Of a stretch of DNA of 64,000 nt, positions 35,201-46,600 are shown piece by piece. Source of the stretch: Haliclystus octoradiatus. Its lineage: Eukaryota > Cnidaria > Staurozoa > Stauromedusae > Haliclystidae. The notes beneath the pieces are model-generated. The model did not search any database, was not told where the DNA came from, and saw only the letters and a program-made list of their open reading frames with translations. The position numbers and the translations under genes are program-made. The DNA lies in contig OU744447.1 in the NCBI GenBank assembly GCA_916610825.1, positions 18,135,563 to 18,199,562 on the forward strand, given 5' to 3'. Positions within the stretch are counted from its first letter, which is position 1; each line of letters starts with the position of its first letter.

Positions 35201-38200
35201 ATGGGGAAACAGCTATCTTGAATACGAGAAGTGGACAACCAACAATACTATCTAAAAATATACATGATCAAAGAAAGCATTAGATCACACGAAGAGCTGA
35301 TAGGGGTTGTAACTGGGACCTTAGTTTGCCTTAACCATCTTATGGAATCAGGCCAAGACAGCGCCCATTTGTGTCTGCCTACTTATTTCGATTTAAATTG
35401 AAATCCACATGATGATTACGTTTGATCATGTTTATAAATATTATTATGTAATTATTCATATATGTACATGCTTACTAATAAAATTGATTTATATCATCTA
35501 ACGTGATACAAAAGTGCCTAGATTAGAAATACGGTGTGATACACGTTCACGGTATTGCTCAGTATTGCTCAAATGTCAATTGCTCGTAATACCTATAACA
35601 TCCGTTATATACACACATCAATGAGGCAGTACGTTTTCTGCTGTAACTCTGAGTAGAATGCTTTGATAAACGTTAAACTTAGAATTACATAATGCTTGGC
35701 TTTGCCTCATTATGCTACTATACTATCTCTATAGCCACGATTCAGCTAATTCCATACACTGTCGCGACTGTATCGGAATGCTAGAAGCTAGTTATATAAA
35801 AAGTAAATTATAAATATATGGTATTCTCCGATAGCTTATTCAAGCGTCATGGTTTGGATTGAAGAAAGTTGAATACTGTACATTCCTCAATCATGTAATG
35901 ATTTGATTGTTTAAAGTAGTGTTTTCATAAAATAGTTTCTAATTACACCCATACCAAAACAATCATATGTAGATATCGTTGCTCATAATGTTACCAGACT
36001 ATAGTTACTGATCAGGTGGATTTAGACCAGCTTCTGTGACAACCAACCGTTTGATTTGTTTATGTTAGTACTGTATCTTACCTTGATTAGTATTTGTTTG
36101 TTTCCATGACAGCAGATGGTAAAGTAGTGGTGATGACCAATGATGCATCAACTTATTTATTTTGTAAACTCAATAATTAAACACCAATGTATAATAGCCA
36201 CCAACGATAGATTGATTTATTAAGTTAATTCCATCCAAATTGGTATCATGTAAATCTGTAATTAATTAAACAATAACCAAAATGGCTTTAAATAGAATCA
36301 ATCATCCCCGTTTCCCATCTAAAAAAGGATCTTTAAACGCCATCAGTGATTGGTTGAATTAAAAAATGTCGTTTTTTCTCAGTATTTAATTTGATTAATA
36401 AGCGAATCAATTGAATCGTATATATTCTCGCTCTTTTTTCTTCTCATATGAACAGGTCACCCTTTTGTATCGTTGGCAAATTATGTGACTTTTAATGCGC
36501 TTTGGCCCTGGTGGTTGGAGGGTGGTTGAGAATGTGCTACCTGCTAGAGGGCTCCCATGTCACGTGATGAAACAAAGAACCAATCAATTGTTCACAAAAT
36601 TAATTCGCGTGGCATTCGTACTAAACGAAATGATTCAATTGTCTTTTTGATGTCAACTTGTAAGCGAGGGTATAGATATAAGAGGTTGATCGTTGATCTG
36701 AATCTAAATATATCAGTGATCTTTGATATAAATTTAACAATTTGTTTTTTATACAATGTGGGGCTGCTACAAGAACTTTTGAGGTTGCCGCAGGAAAAAT
36801 GTGTTATTAGAAAGGCTTAAAGCAGACCACGAAAGTTGGTTTGTGCGGGATATGTACACATGCATATATCAATGATATGTTTCTTTAACTTTGAATGCAA
36901 ATCAAAACTTTGAAATACTATGCATGATACATTGCGATCACCAATCAGTTGGAACAACAATTTTTTCTTTCCCAATTAAACAGCTATCTTTGCAATTTAA
37001 GACAATTTTCCAAAAATCACATGGTTTTGTTAATTTGAATGCCTTATAACGGAGACTACTCCCGTAGCTGCAAATGGTAGTGGTATGGTTAAACATGCGG
37101 TGATGAATGGTTCGGTGGGTTTCACTCTACAAAGTATCCAATTTTATTTTAAGGTTATACAATATACATCTGTGTATAAATACATGGGTACGACTACTTT
37201 ATTAATCTCTCTACTATAGCATACAAGGCGCATTTACTTATCATTAATTTTCTTTAATGTATCTTTCCAATGGTAGCTACACTAGCTGTCCGTTGTCTAT
37301 CAATTGTACGCTAAAGTTGTGCTTCTCAATATCAAGCCGGGACCTTAATTTGATTAATGTCTAATAAAAACTTTGGACAAGCTAAGAATTGAGTGAAATG
37401 GTTTATTTCCTTACCGTTGTGATTGTTGATGTTGTGATCTGTGATCTTTTCTCTCTTGTTGTTAAATGTGCCCGCTCAATCGATCCCTTTGTCACTCCAC
37501 TGCGTCGAACAACTAACTCTGCTTCAGGGCTACAGTGCGGCGATCAAAACTGGTGCTCGCTGGCCCATCGTGAAGCCGTTGTGATCAACTCGCACCACCA
37601 TCGGTGCCCGATCAAGGTCAAGCAAGGTCAACTACGCATGAACGATTAAATCGAGATATTTCTATTTTAAACGGCTGATTCTGCTTATCAAATACAATTA
37701 CTAAACCTTCTCTTAGTTCAAGGGTCTTTAAGACGAACTCTTTGCCCAGAAAATATTTTTATAGTGTTAATGTTGATAATAATTGTCTAAGGCTCGGTGG
37801 CTCTTTGACCTAGGATATCTCAGCGAAGGGCGTAGGTCATTGAATGCTTATAACGATGATCATAATCTTTGATGATCGCTAGCGGGTTTCAACGGGTGGG
37901 TCGTTTGGATAACTCTTATATTTTCTTATTAAATTAATTTGTGATGTGCCGATGCTCAAATGAGATGTGCTGGTTATTCTTGCGTTTGCAGTACGCATGC
38001 ATTGTGATTTCCAACCCAGAGTTAAACTAAAGATTCCCATCTGAAATTAATTGACGAGGGCCTTCGTTACTCTGTATGGGTGTGGCCATAACATTTGGTA
38101 GGGGTGGGTGATTGGTTGCGTTAGCTTGAGCGTCACGCTTTTTAAACCTAAACCATAAATACACAAGACGCACGGTTGTCAAACAAATTGGCATTGCAGC

Positions 38201-38574
38201 ACTATTATACTTCAAACTGTTTCGATGCATGCAACAAACAAAATACTCTTGTATGAATCTATAGGTAGTCATGAATGTAATAATTGTCATTATAGATTAA
38301 GTAAGAAGCTGAGCTTGAAGAGACATAGGCAGTACTTCAATTGGTATAGAGAGGTGCGGCGCATGCGTTGACCCAAGCGTTAAACCCACTGGAGGGCACT
38401 GACTGGGTGAAAGGTGCTTGCGCACCGATCTCTAAAGAGCAACCATCTGCGGCTGTCACGCAAGATCACCATCAACAAAAGAAAGAGAGCAAAATACATC
38501 AAGCATAAATCATGTTATTGTATCTGTACGTAGAACACCATGCGGAGTATCTAATACAATAAATGAAAATGGTG
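35201..38574. other. Upstream region of the Pax gene; no gene recognised
   Basis: 3.4 kb between the Pax start and the cathepsin B stop (both genes on the minus strand). No homologous exon was found. A less AT-rich patch with many TCG/GCG words lies at 37440-37640 and another at 38330-38470 containing a GGTGCTTGCGCACC stem. Regulatory sequence for Pax is expected here but not demonstrable. Confidence 0.55.
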
Positions 38575-40660
38575 CTAATTATACTTTGGTAATGCTGCTA
38601 CGATGCCGCCTTCGATACCACATTCGTCTTTACCCCGCAGAATCTTGAAGAAACCTGGAATACAAACAACAGTCTGATTGAGTAAAATATCTTGCTTGTA
38701 AACCGCATTGTTTTCATGCTGTAATGTTGCTCTTATAGGTTTCTCATACCCTTATCTCCCCAGTCGGTGTTCCATGAGTTAGCTATTAGCCTAGACGAAG
38801 GTCGAGAAAGGATTCGTAGAATGAGTTCAAAATGAGTTGATACTATTATAGGCATGACTATAACGTCACATGATGTTTATATCCGTGGTCTCACCAGTAG
38901 GGAAACCCTTCTTCAATTCCCCATCCAAGAATCTTTATTGCGTGACTTCCAAGTTCTTTGCCAGTTACATGCTTGTAAACCCCTAAAAATGGGATTTATT
39001 CATTGAAATACGGGAACGGTCATAATATCATGGAAAGTTATTCATTGATTAATTACGAATAATTATGCCTGGTGATTGCTGACCTGATTTATAATTAACA
39101 AAATCAGCATAAATTGTATAAATTGCTTCAACGGGACCATTGCGCATGATTTCAGCTTGAATTTGTGACACATTACGGTTGATCTCGTAGCGACTTTGAC
39201 CAAAATATTTGTCTTTGGCGTACGATACAGGGTAACCTAAAATTAGAATTGGGGTTTTGTTGGTAGTAAAAGGCAAGCCAAGCCATACATCTACTCGCTA
39301 ATAAATGACGGGGTGATAGGTAGCTCTGTTCGACTGTAATATACCTTCAATACACGATCTTTGACATTTCGGTGCTGGTAAATAATCGTCACATTTAGGA
39401 TACCGTCCGGTTTCATAATGACTACATTTCGGTATCTTGTACGGTTGGCATCCTTCATTTGATCCGTATTGACCACCTGTGACAAGCCCTTGGTCACGAT
39501 AGTAGTCCCTGTTTGTTTGAAATCATAGACGCAGTGTATTAATTGAGGGTTGTGAATGTATGGCTACAGAAAATGATGGGTGTGGTTGAATAAAAGGGAA
39601 TGCATATCTATACCATGCAATTAAGGGTTGTCCGCCATTGCATCTGATGGAAGAAAATAAACAGTCAAGATAAAATTTCAACTCATTTTGATCGTTGATC
39701 ATAAAATTATTTGCTTCCCAACAGTAAGTATAATCAGACAATAAGCCTTACTACTGCTCCACTAATCACAAATCTCGATGCTACACACTGCTGCACATTG
39801 CTGCGTGTCTGAATCTTTCAAAGTATATTTGATTTATTTGTTAATGAAACATACCCAAAACCACAGAAATGACAGCATGTGATTAGGTCTTCAGATGAAA
39901 TGTGCGCTTTGATTTTTCCATTCGAATGAATACAAATTCTATCTGTCATTGTCTCTACTGCACCGAATGCCTGTTGATAGACAAACATCAGAAATATATA
40001 CATGAGCTGTCAGCTGGGGCAAAATTTGCTCCGGTAGGGTTGTCTGAATTGAATATGATGTGAGCCACCTCCTTTCTTATGACGTACCCAGCAACTTCCA
40101 CATTCTCCTTGGTCTCTGATTTCCTTGATGCTTTCGCAATTTGGCCATGCTTTTCTCGCATCAAAATGATCAGGTATTTCAGAAGCATTTATTTCATGAA
40201 TTTGCACTTTAAAAAAGGAAGAAAAATTACATACAGCACACACGCAAAACAAAAACACCTATCAATGTATATGATGCTATATGATATTATAAAAAGTATC
40301 CGTATATGTAGTATAGTTAAGTACAATTAATCATGAATTAATTGATTCAACCATGTCTGCTTTTCAAATCATCTAAAATACAGATTATGCATCCCTGCAC
40401 TGAAACACAGAGATAGCTAACAGATGTTAATCTAGATTACCTGGTGATTTTGTGTAGTTTTTTGTGGCTGGTAAAACACCAAGTCTTCGTTTCAAAGAGA
40501 TTAAAGGTAAATCATGAAAATAATTTCTTCCAGCTTTCCATGCTGTTTGAATTGAATTAATATAATTTATCATCTCATTTGATAAAGGATGGATATCATT
40601 GTGATTGCTTTGAATTAATTGCAATTTGAATAGAAAAGATAAACCAATTAATAAAAACAT
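38575..40660 (-). CDS. CTSB: Cathepsin B-like papain-family cysteine protease, 9 exons
   Basis: Exons (minus): 40660-40441, 40206-40088, 39970-39855, 39643-39614, 39508-39345, 39236-39084, 38982-38895, 38790-38750, 38654-38575; 336 aa, in frame, all GT-AG. Signal peptide [18 protein letters not shown], then the propeptide ([21 protein letters not shown]). The mature enzyme begins near [14 protein letters not shown]. Catalytic residues are present: Cys112 in QGECGSCW, His281 in [11 protein letters not shown] and Asn301 in [15 protein letters not shown] and GYPVSY..DK.FG are cathepsin B signatures. The occluding loop reads CSHYETG, so the usual His-His pair is His-Tyr. Family role: lysosomal endopeptidase and peptidyl-dipeptidase. 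Length matches the family (human 339 aa). Confidence 0.95.
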
Positions 40661-41340
40661 TTTGTTTTAATTTTGCTTTGAAACTTTCGCTTGAAAATAT
40701 GCTCACATGATCAACGATCACTCGATTATGTACGCGGCATTCGACTATTTTGATTTTCTGATCTTGGCGGGAGATAACATATAACACGAGTGCATTAATT
40801 CCAATTCCAAACAAACACGCAAGTTTCATAATTAGATTTGCTATTTATAGACATTGAAATGATGATACTGGAACGAAAGAGTTTTGATTTATCATTTTTG
40901 ACCTTTCAAGGTCTGCCTGCAGGCTAGCTATATGTACGTAAAAATTTCATTGCTTTTCTAAACTCTGTTTCAAGGTCGATTGGCCGAGGTCTAATTATAC
41001 TGTTCTCATTCATTGGCTGTTACTCAGTCCTTACTCATGCTCAGATCGATCGTCTTCTCGGCAAATCATATATGTTGCTAATGTTGCACCTTATTTAACT
41101 TTTTCTGCAATAAATTAGGTTTTTCAACCTGCCTTTTTGCAATTAATTAATTTCCGTAAAATTTTGCACTGTTCCTTAGCCAATCACATTCGAGAATTTT
41201 ATGTATATTATAATTAGCCTCATTCCATCACGACCCTCATTTCCGCGTGGCGCTCCTGTGATTCATGCGGAGGCATGGAAAGAGCCTCTATTCCATGTTC
41301 CGCTCCATGATCCCATTTGCTCAGAAATGGCAGTTCCGGC
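40661..41340. other. Upstream of cathepsin B; no gene seen
   Basis: AT-rich DNA expected to include the cathepsin B promoter on the minus strand. No clear promoter element or coding stretch. Confidence 0.5.
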
Positions 41341-41344
41341 TAGC

Positions 41345-41986
41345 TTTTCATAAATGTTGTGTGTTCTCATGGTAACACAAATATTATTCACCAATCGTAC
41401 ACATTAGAAGACAAAGAGTTGTGCTCAGTTAAGCAAATCAAGGATCTAGGAGTTTTGTTCACTCCAGATTTAAAATCTTCCGCGCATTGCGCAATGATTG
41501 CAGCGAAAGCTAAATCAAGATCATTCCTGATCCGTAAGAGTTTTACAAGTACAGATGAATGTCTTTTACTCAAAGCTTACAAAGTGTATGTTCGACCACT
41601 TTAGAAGATATATCGCCTGTATGGTCTCCCTATTTAAAGGACATAATAATGATTGAGAAATCTCAAGGAACATTTACAAGGTATATTTGTCATGCAAACC
41701 ACGTGTACGAAAAATCTTACCTCTGATCGTTTGGTATATTCAGATATGGAATCATTGGAATTGCGGCGGATGAAAAGTGACCTGGTGCTGGTGATGTGTT
41801 ATAAAATCATTCATAAACTAGTCGATCTGTCATTCGATGACTTCTTTCACTTTGCCGTCAACAAATATTTTATGCGAGGCAACTCCATGAAATTGAAATC
41901 AAAACTATCTGCTAGAAGAAACATCAACAGATATCAATTCACAAATCGCGTTATCCCCTGGTGGAACTGCCTTCCAGAATCCATCG
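41345..41986 (+). mobile_element. LINE reverse transcriptase C-terminal fragment, left part
   Basis: Frames 41359-41604 and 41653-41991 give KQIKDLGVLFTPDLKSSAH, then YVRPL and SLELRRMKSDLVLVMCYKI, then RYQFTNRVIPWWNCLPESI, the usual end of LINE reverse transcriptases. A stop and a frameshift interrupt it. The reading stops at the LTR at 41987 and resumes at 46549 with the expected TLKTLQTFK text, so one LINE fragment was split by the later LTR element. Confidence 0.8.
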
Positions 41987-42126
41987 TGTAATACTAGCTG
42001 ATTACATGTAAACAAATCATTCGTATTTAATATCTAAATCACGTGACTTGTCACGTGATTGGCTTTACAGCGGAAACTCTATGGTTATGACATAATTATG
42101 AATATAGTTATATTCTGATTATTACA
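41987..42126 (-). repeat. 3' LTR, 140 bp (52-bp deletion)
   Basis: Identical to the other LTR except for the absence of 52 bp between two AAAC words. It retains the palindromic TCACGTGACTTGTCACGTGA block with two CACGTG E-boxes. Confidence 0.92.
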
Positions 42127-42313
42127 TTTCTCCCTTACTAAAATAATAACAATCTTCCACTGATTGTCTCAAAAAAAAAATTAATGAATACTAACTTTAA
42201 ATTTTTATTTCTTTTGTTTAACTATAAAGGAAATTAAAACTATTTAATGAATATATTGATAAATTAACTTGAAATGTCCATTTGTCTTGTGTACCAATAA
42301 AGGTAACTTAAAA

Positions 42314-45300
42314 TTATTTATCTGAAGATCGTAAATTATAAGGATGACTTATTTGATCATCATTCCTAATATCAGGTTCAGGTTTATTATCTGTACTTAA
42401 TTTTACTCGTCGGCGTCTACCAAAGTCTGTACGCCATTTGTCAGGAATCCTTTTATCGGCTTTACTGATGCGTTCAAAATTTACATGTATAATATCACAT
42501 CTCTTTCCACGCTGAAAAATTGGGCGTACATTTGCGCCAGTGTCTGTTGTACTTTCCACACGATAGAGTCCATCAAAAGGTGATACTAATTTACCTGCAC
42601 GTTTTTGTAATAAATCAGGCCGAAAAATAAATACTCGATCACCTGGTCTTATAATACTTTCAGCTGCATCAACACGTTTGTCATAATGACGCTTATAAAT
42701 ATGTTTTTGACCTTCAATTCTTTCAAATACCTCTTTCCAAATTGTTCTTTGATTCTCAAACATAATTGAGGCATAATCATCAGCATCAACTTGATATTGA
42801 GTACGTGGTTCTCTAAATGATGTTTCTGAGGGTAAGATTGGATCATATCCAAATAATACATAATATGGACTGTTGCCAGTTACAGTGTGTGGTGTAGCAC
42901 GATCAGCCCATAAAACTTCAGGTAATGCTACTTCCCAGTCATACGGATTTTTCTGAACACAAATTCTTAATTGTTCTTTTAATTTACGATTCACCCTTTC
43001 TACTGGATTTGCTTGGGGATGGTAGCCACTAGTTTTAGCCCTGGCAATCTTTAATCGAGTACATACCTCATCTAATAGCTCGTTGCAGAATTCAGAACCA
43101 CGGTCGCTTGTAATATTGCGTACCGAGAATCTACATATAATCTCACGATACAATGTTTCACAAATTGTTTCAGCTTTCTTATTAGGAAGAGGAAATACCT
43201 CTATCCATTTGGAAAATGTATCTAATACTACTAAAGCAATTTTGTTACCTCTTTCAGATATTTGTTTAAATTCTGTCAAATCGATTGATACTATGTCCCA
43301 AGGACAATTAGGTGTCTCCGTTATTTTCATTGGTGATCTACGACGTCTTGATGATCCTTTAGCGATAGCGCAATCAAAACAGCCTTTTGACCAATCCCGA
43401 ACACACTGTCGTAGTTTAGGCCACCAATAATATTGCCTTATTCTTTCTAACATACGTTTTTCAGCTGGATGACCTCCGAATCCGCCATGATTTTCTTCTA
43501 ATAATTTGTACCGTAAATGCTCAGGCACGACAATAGGTGCACGAGTAGAGTTAGAGGTCTCAAAACATAAAATACCATCTAGTAATACAAATCTATTATC
43601 ATAGCATTTTAGTAATCTAGAATGATCCTCGTCAATAGGTTGTTCTCCATCATGTAAATACTTTTTAATACTTTTAATAAAAGGATCCTTCTCCTGTTCA
43701 ATAATAATCTTTTGATGTGATTCATCACAAAATGGTAATTGTTGTACATTTTCTTCCATATCATCTATAGCTGCCACAGTACGCGATAAAACATCCGCCA
43801 CAACATTAAGTATGCCAGGTTTATATTGTATATCTAGGTCATAGCCATTTAACTCACATACCCATCTGGTCCAAGTACCCTTTAATTCGATATGTTTTGC
43901 AATACTAGTAAGTGGCTTGTGATCAGTATAAACCAAGGTCTTATGACCTTCAATATAAGGACGGAACGTTTTACACGCCCAGTATAAAGCTTTTACCTCT
44001 AATTCAGTAATACAATAATTTTCTTCACCGCTGGTAACAGTTCGAGCGGCATAAGCAATGGGGCGTTCCCGCCCATTACAATCTAGCTGTGACAAAACTG
44101 CTCCAAATCCAGACTTACAAGCGTCAGTATGTAATATAAAATCTCTGTCCATATCCGGATAGGCTAAAACATCAGTTGAACAAAGCTTAGTTTTTAATAA
44201 TTCAAAAGCTTCAGATTGATTAATACTCCAAATAAATGGTCTATCCTTTTTTAATAATGCATACAATGGATGTGCTATTTTAGCATAATCTTTGATTAAT
44301 CGACGGTAATATCCAACCATACCAAGAAATGACCTCAATTCTGTTACATTAGTAGGTGGTGCAATATTTTTAACTTGCATAACTTTATCAGAATCTACTT
44401 TTACACCAGAACCAGTAATAACATGTCCTAAATAATGGACTTCATTTTGTAATAAATTGCATTTTGATGGCTTCAATCTCAATCCAGCATCATATAAACG
44501 TTGAAAAATCAAATTAAGATGACTTGTGTGTTCTTCAAGAGAACATGAATATACAATAATATCATCTAAATAGACTGAACAGAAAATTCCAATATAATCG
44601 TGTAAGACGGAATTCATCAGGCGTTGAAACGTTGCCGGGGCATTACACAACCCAAATGGCAAACGCCGCCACGAAAATTGACCAAACGGTGTAACAAAAG
44701 CAGACTTTTCTTGTGCATCATTATCTAACTTAATCTGCCAATATCCAGAAAATAAATCCAAAGTACTAAAAATCTTTTTAGATCCGATGGTATCAATAAT
44801 ATCGTCAATACGAGGTAATGGATATCTATCTTTCTTAGTAATGCTATTCAATGCACGATAATCTACACATAAGCGTAATGAACCATCCTTCTTTTTAACA
44901 ATAACAATAGGACTTGCATAAGGACTACTAGATACATCAATAATACCTTGACCTAATAAATCATTTAATTGTTTCTTTAAAGAGTCACGATAAGATAAAT
45001 TTAAACGTCGTACATGCTGTCGCACAGGGGCAGCATCAGGAGGGGTAATAATAGAATGTTCAACTAGAGAGACTTCTCCCAGCTCTGAATCGTTTAAAGC
45101 AAATACTTTGTTCCATTTAGAAATTAAACTTGTTAATTGACTTTGTTCTTCGTCAGTATAATTTGACATAATTAATCTATCGCAAATAATACGTAATCGC
45201 TCGTCTACCATATTGTCATCAGTTATGCTACAAGTGCTTTCAATAAAATTATTATCATTGTCATCACATAATAGATTGATGTCATCCGTAGTAAATAAAT

Positions 45301-45994
45301 GAGCTTTTTCGATAGTAGCTATTATTTCATTGTCCTCTAAAGTAACTGGACCGGATGTACAATTGATCGGAATAGATTTAACAATAGATTGCATAACAAG
45401 TTCATCAATTAGCAAACCCTTATCTTTAGTATGTGGCGACGGTTGTAGAACAAAAACCTCATTATCTTTAAGTCGTATTGTATTATTATTGTCTATTCTA
45501 ACTTTAATTTCAGAATGTCCTGGCCGATGCATAATATGTTGTTTTTCGACATAAACATTGCATACATCATTACTCTTAATAATATCAGATGGTTTATCAA
45601 GAGGTTTTAAATAATTAATAATATTACCATCGTCTTTCATCCTTTCAAAATTAAACCCAGCATGGTATAAGAATTCCCTGCCAAGTAAACATGAATTTTT
45701 AACGTTGCCCCCTTGAACTTTTACCCACATTTTTACCATCTTTCCCTTAGATAATTTCATATTTAATAATACTTCGGCCATAATAGCTAAAGAATTTCCA
45801 CTGGCATCACATACACGACCAGACGTACAGGGGCGAGATGGAATTTCATCAGAATATTTTTGTAATAATGGGATAATTATATCCTTTGACATTAAAGTAG
45901 GCCCACTACCGGTGTCTAATAGTCCTAATAGTGGGGCGCATAACACGTTTCCTTCATTGTCTAACACAGATAATTCCTCTCTACAAGAGAACAA
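42314..45994 (-). CDS. pol: Retrotransposon Pol polyprotein (protease, RT, RNase H, integrase)
   Basis: An uninterrupted frame of about 1226 codons running into the frame of gag. Protease active site LLDTGSG (about 45915), RT fingers (PLPRIDDII), catalytic YLDDII (about 44565), RNase H (TDACKSGFGAVLSQ and YTDHKPL), integrase zinc finger (His-His-Cys-Cys around 43490-43380), DDE core with SIDLTEF and TSDRGSEF, and a C-terminal domain. All key residues I looked for are present, so this ORF could be active if gag were supplied. Its first codon (TTG) is not a start: expression most likely comes by reading through the TGA at 46003-46001. Confidence 0.93.
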   Translation of the reverse strand: MFSCREELSVLDNEGNVLCAPLLGLLDTGSGPTLMSKDIIIPLLQKYSDEIPSRPCTSGRVCDASGNSLAIMAEVLLNMKLSKGKMVKMWVKVQGGNVKNSCLLGREFLYHAGFNFERMKDDGNIINYLKPLDKPSDIIKSNDVCNVYVEKQHIMHRPGHSEIKVRIDNNNTIRLKDNEVFVLQPSPHTKDKGLLIDELVMQSIVKSIPINCTSGPVTLEDNEIIATIEKAHLFTTDDINLLCDDNDNNFIESTCSITDDNMVDERLRIICDRLIMSNYTDEEQSQLTSLISKWNKVFALNDSELGEVSLVEHSIITPPDAAPVRQHVRRLNLSYRDSLKKQLNDLLGQGIIDVSSSPYASPIVIVKKKDGSLRLCVDYRALNSITKKDRYPLPRIDDIIDTIGSKKIFSTLDLFSGYWQIKLDNDAQEKSAFVTPFGQFSWRRLPFGLCNAPATFQRLMNSVLHDYIGIFCSVYLDDIIVYSCSLEEHTSHLNLIFQRLYDAGLRLKPSKCNLLQNEVHYLGHVITGSGVKVDSDKVMQVKNIAPPTNVTELRSFLGMVGYYRRLIKDYAKIAHPLYALLKKDRPFIWSINQSEAFELLKTKLCSTDVLAYPDMDRDFILHTDACKSGFGAVLSQLDCNGRERPIAYAARTVTSGEENYCITELEVKALYWACKTFRPYIEGHKTLVYTDHKPLTSIAKHIELKGTWTRWVCELNGYDLDIQYKPGILNVVADVLSRTVAAIDDMEENVQQLPFCDESHQKIIIEQEKDPFIKSIKKYLHDGEQPIDEDHSRLLKCYDNRFVLLDGILCFETSNSTRAPIVVPEHLRYKLLEENHGGFGGHPAEKRMLERIRQYYWWPKLRQCVRDWSKGCFDCAIAKGSSRRRRSPMKITETPNCPWDIVSIDLTEFKQISERGNKIALVVLDTFSKWIEVFPLPNKKAETICETLYREIICRFSVRNITSDRGSEFCNELLDEVCTRLKIARAKTSGYHPQANPVERVNRKLKEQLRICVQKNPYDWEVALPEVLWADRATPHTVTGNSPYYVLFGYDPILPSETSFREPRTQYQVDADDYASIMFENQRTIWKEVFERIEGQKHIYKRHYDKRVDAAESIIRPGDRVFIFRPDLLQKRAGKLVSPFDGLYRVESTTDTGANVRPIFQRGKRCDIIHVNFERISKADKRIPDKWRTDFGRRRRVKLSTDNKPEPDIRNDDQISHPYNLRSSDK

Positions 45995-46000
45995 TAATTG

Positions 46001-46356
46001 TCATTGATTATCTTTATCTTTAACGTCTGTAACCATTTTTGTACTTAAATCGGTAGCACATTCTTTTAGGAGTTGTTTATATTTTAATTCAGCAACCTGT
46101 TGTTCCAGTTCCTCGACAGTTAAAACTTTTGTGGCATAATTACCAGATTTCATTGGCACCTTTATTTTACATTTAGATTTAGAATGCGGCTTTTCTGCCT
46201 TGTCACAGCTAACGTGACAATCTTTAATAAAATGCCCCTGTTTCCCACAATGAAAACAGGATTTAGTTTCATTCGTTTTAGCTTTATTACTGTCAGATTT
46301 TACTGCCTTAATATCAGAAGACGACTGTGGTTTGTTCGAAATGTAAACACTTTCTT
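46001..46356 (-). pseudogene. gag: gag C-terminal remnant with one CCHC zinc knuckle
   Basis: An open frame from the LTR edge to TGA at 46003-46001. It carries CFHCGKQGHFIKDC (C-X2-C-X4-H-X4-C, about 46260-46220), a lysine-rich segment, a short coiled-coil (VEELEQQVAELKYKQ) and ends DKDNQ-stop. The capsid part is absent. The next in-frame codons after TGA are CAA TTA, and pol continues in the same frame. Confidence 0.8.
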
Positions 46357-46548
46357 TGTAATACTAGCTGATTACATGTAAACACAAGCGACCACACCTG
46401 AGGAAAGTTACTGCTAAAACTCTATATCATTAAACAAATCATTCGTATTTAATATCTAAATCACGTGACTTGTCACGTGATTGGCTTTACAGCGGAAACT
46501 CTATGGTTATGACATAATTATGAATATAGTTATATTCTGATTATTACA
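46357..46548 (-). repeat. 5' LTR, 192 bp (full length)
   Basis: Starts TGTAATACTAGC and ends CTGATTATTACA in plus orientation. Contains the extra 52 bp missing from the other LTR and the same double E-box palindrome. Confidence 0.92.
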
Positions 46549-46600
46549 ATCGCCACATTAAAAACTTTGCAAACATTTAAAAAACATTTCAATTAACACG
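46549..46600 (+). mobile_element. LINE reverse transcriptase fragment, right part
   Basis: Directly after the LTR and its ATCG duplication, the text continues the LINE C-terminus (TLKTLQTFKKHFN then stop). It is the other half of the fragment at 41345-41986. Confidence 0.75.

Larger units (their letters stand above)
41987..46548 (-). mobile_element. Ty3/gypsy LTR retrotransposon, gag-deleted
   Basis: LTRs at 41987-42126 (3' LTR) and 46357-46548 (5' LTR), TGTAATA...TATTACA, bracketed by a 4-bp duplication ATCG (41983-41986 and 46549-46552). A polypurine tract (AAGGGAGAAA on the minus strand) touches the 3' LTR at about 42127-42136. The internal part encodes a gag tail with a zinc knuckle, then pol in the order protease, RT, RNase H, integrase, which places it in Ty3/gypsy (Metaviridae-type). 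No envelope frame follows pol. The sequence directly inside the 5' LTR is already gag C-terminus, so the primer-binding site and the capsid part are gone. Shared LTR sequence is identical by eye, suggesting a young insertion. Confidence 0.93.

Noticed and set aside
37389..37649. 86-codon plus-strand frame in a less AT-rich patch upstream of Pax
   Set aside because: No homology or recognisable domain. Possibly regulatory DNA, but not supported as a gene.
43083..43430. 115-codon plus-strand frame
   Set aside because: Antisense of the retrotransposon integrase region.
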